From CAZBQG01 sp964493945 (GTDB lineage: Bacteria > Pseudomonadota > Alphaproteobacteria > Rhodospirillales > UBA2165): 5,938 nt of DNA. The notes beneath the pieces were generated by a model, which did not search any database, was not told where the DNA came from, and saw nothing but the letters and a program-made list of their open reading frames with translations. The stretch covers positions 1 through 5,938 of the forward strand of contig CAZBQG010000258.1 of the NCBI GenBank assembly GCA_964493945.1, in the 5' to 3' direction. A program made the translations under genes and the position numbers. Shown in pieces: positions 5,835 to 5,938 of this stretch. Each line of letters begins with the position of its first letter. Position 1 is the first letter of the stretch.

Positions 5835-5938
5835 ATGAAACAGAGGAGTTTCACGCCAAACTTTTTTTATTTGCATCTATAGGTCTAGGTTCTGTACTCA
5901 ATTACCGCCTGATTAACCAGCTTGTGATTCAAACACCG
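5835..5938 (+). CDS. Possible 5' end of a rightward membrane protein gene, frame broken or read by slippage
   Basis: ATG 5835 after a strong ribosome binding site opens a frame of only 15 codons, beginning MKQRSFTPNFF and ending at TAG 5880-5882. The frame reached by one extra T in the T7 run at 5862-5868 (equivalent to a -1 ribosomal shift) stays open to the window edge and reads LFASIGLGSVLNYRLINQ and onward, a hydrophobic, membrane-like stretch. That second frame is itself open from ATG 5756, so a conventional start at 5756, 5786 or GTG 5816 is another option, but none has a good ribosome binding site. Third codon positions after 5870 are mostly A/T, unlike the neighbouring genes, so the piece is either of foreign origin or not coding. 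The family is unknown. Confidence 0.22.

Noticed and set aside
5836..5868. Possible intrinsic terminator: stem TGAAAC/GTTTCA followed by seven T
   Set aside because: The stem is only 6 bp and AT-rich, and the T run begins 8 bases after it, so it does not fit an intrinsic terminator.
5884..5910. Candidate promoter for the permease on the minus strand (TTGAGT with TATAGA)
   Set aside because: The two hexamers are only about 14 bases apart and the -10 match is poor, so this is not a convincing sigma-70 promoter.
5885..5938. Minus-strand open frame from the right edge (17 codons, ending TAG)
   Set aside because: It could be the C terminus of a gene upstream of the permease, but 17 codons without a motif are expected by chance.

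Overview
The window looks like a chromosomal segment of a GC-rich Gram-negative bacterium. Codon use strongly favours G/C in the third position, and the gene types (FkbM methyltransferases, a 2OG-Fe(II) oxygenase, a molybdopterin oxidoreductase, an EamA exporter) suggest a proteobacterium, most plausibly an alphaproteobacterium. The taxonomic guess is inference from gene content and composition only. No rRNA, tRNA, CRISPR array, phage gene or intact insertion sequence was seen.

Left part (1-2157): the last 31 codons of an unidentified rightward gene end at 98. After a short gap with a perfect 9-bp inverted repeat comes a rightward 2OG-Fe(II) dioxygenase (190-933). A leftward FkbM-family methyltransferase (930-1754) converges on it, and the two TAG stops overlap in one CTAG palindrome. 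Only 28 bp beyond the methyltransferase start, a second FkbM-type gene begins in the opposite direction (1783). It is a stump: it reaches the SAM-binding glycine loop, where a 12-bp unit is repeated 3.7 times (three ANIG copies instead of one), and stops 20 residues later. The next 69 bp carry no gene. Oxygenases and FkbM methyltransferases of these kinds often decorate surface glycans or lipids, but no glycosyltransferase is in the window to confirm this.

Right part (2158-5749): two leftward genes 52 bp apart are probably co-transcribed, in the order EamA/DMT-type permease (starting at a TTG at 5749) then a large cytoplasmic-looking molybdopterin oxidoreductase (872 codons). The oxidoreductase has an N-terminal [4Fe-4S] site, a probable cysteine Mo ligand, no Tat signal, and no electron-transfer or membrane subunit next to it. 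Its substrate cannot be named from sequence alone.

Right edge (5750-5938): an AT-richer strip with a strong ribosome binding site in front of a short rightward ORF. The ORF is closed after 15 codons, but a one-base shift at a run of seven T would open it to the end of the window. It may be the start of another gene.

The most noteworthy points are the repeat expansion inside the methyltransferase SAM loop, the orphan molybdoenzyme paired with a metabolite exporter, and the T7 frame break at the right edge. I do not see clear evidence of a complete novel multi-gene system.
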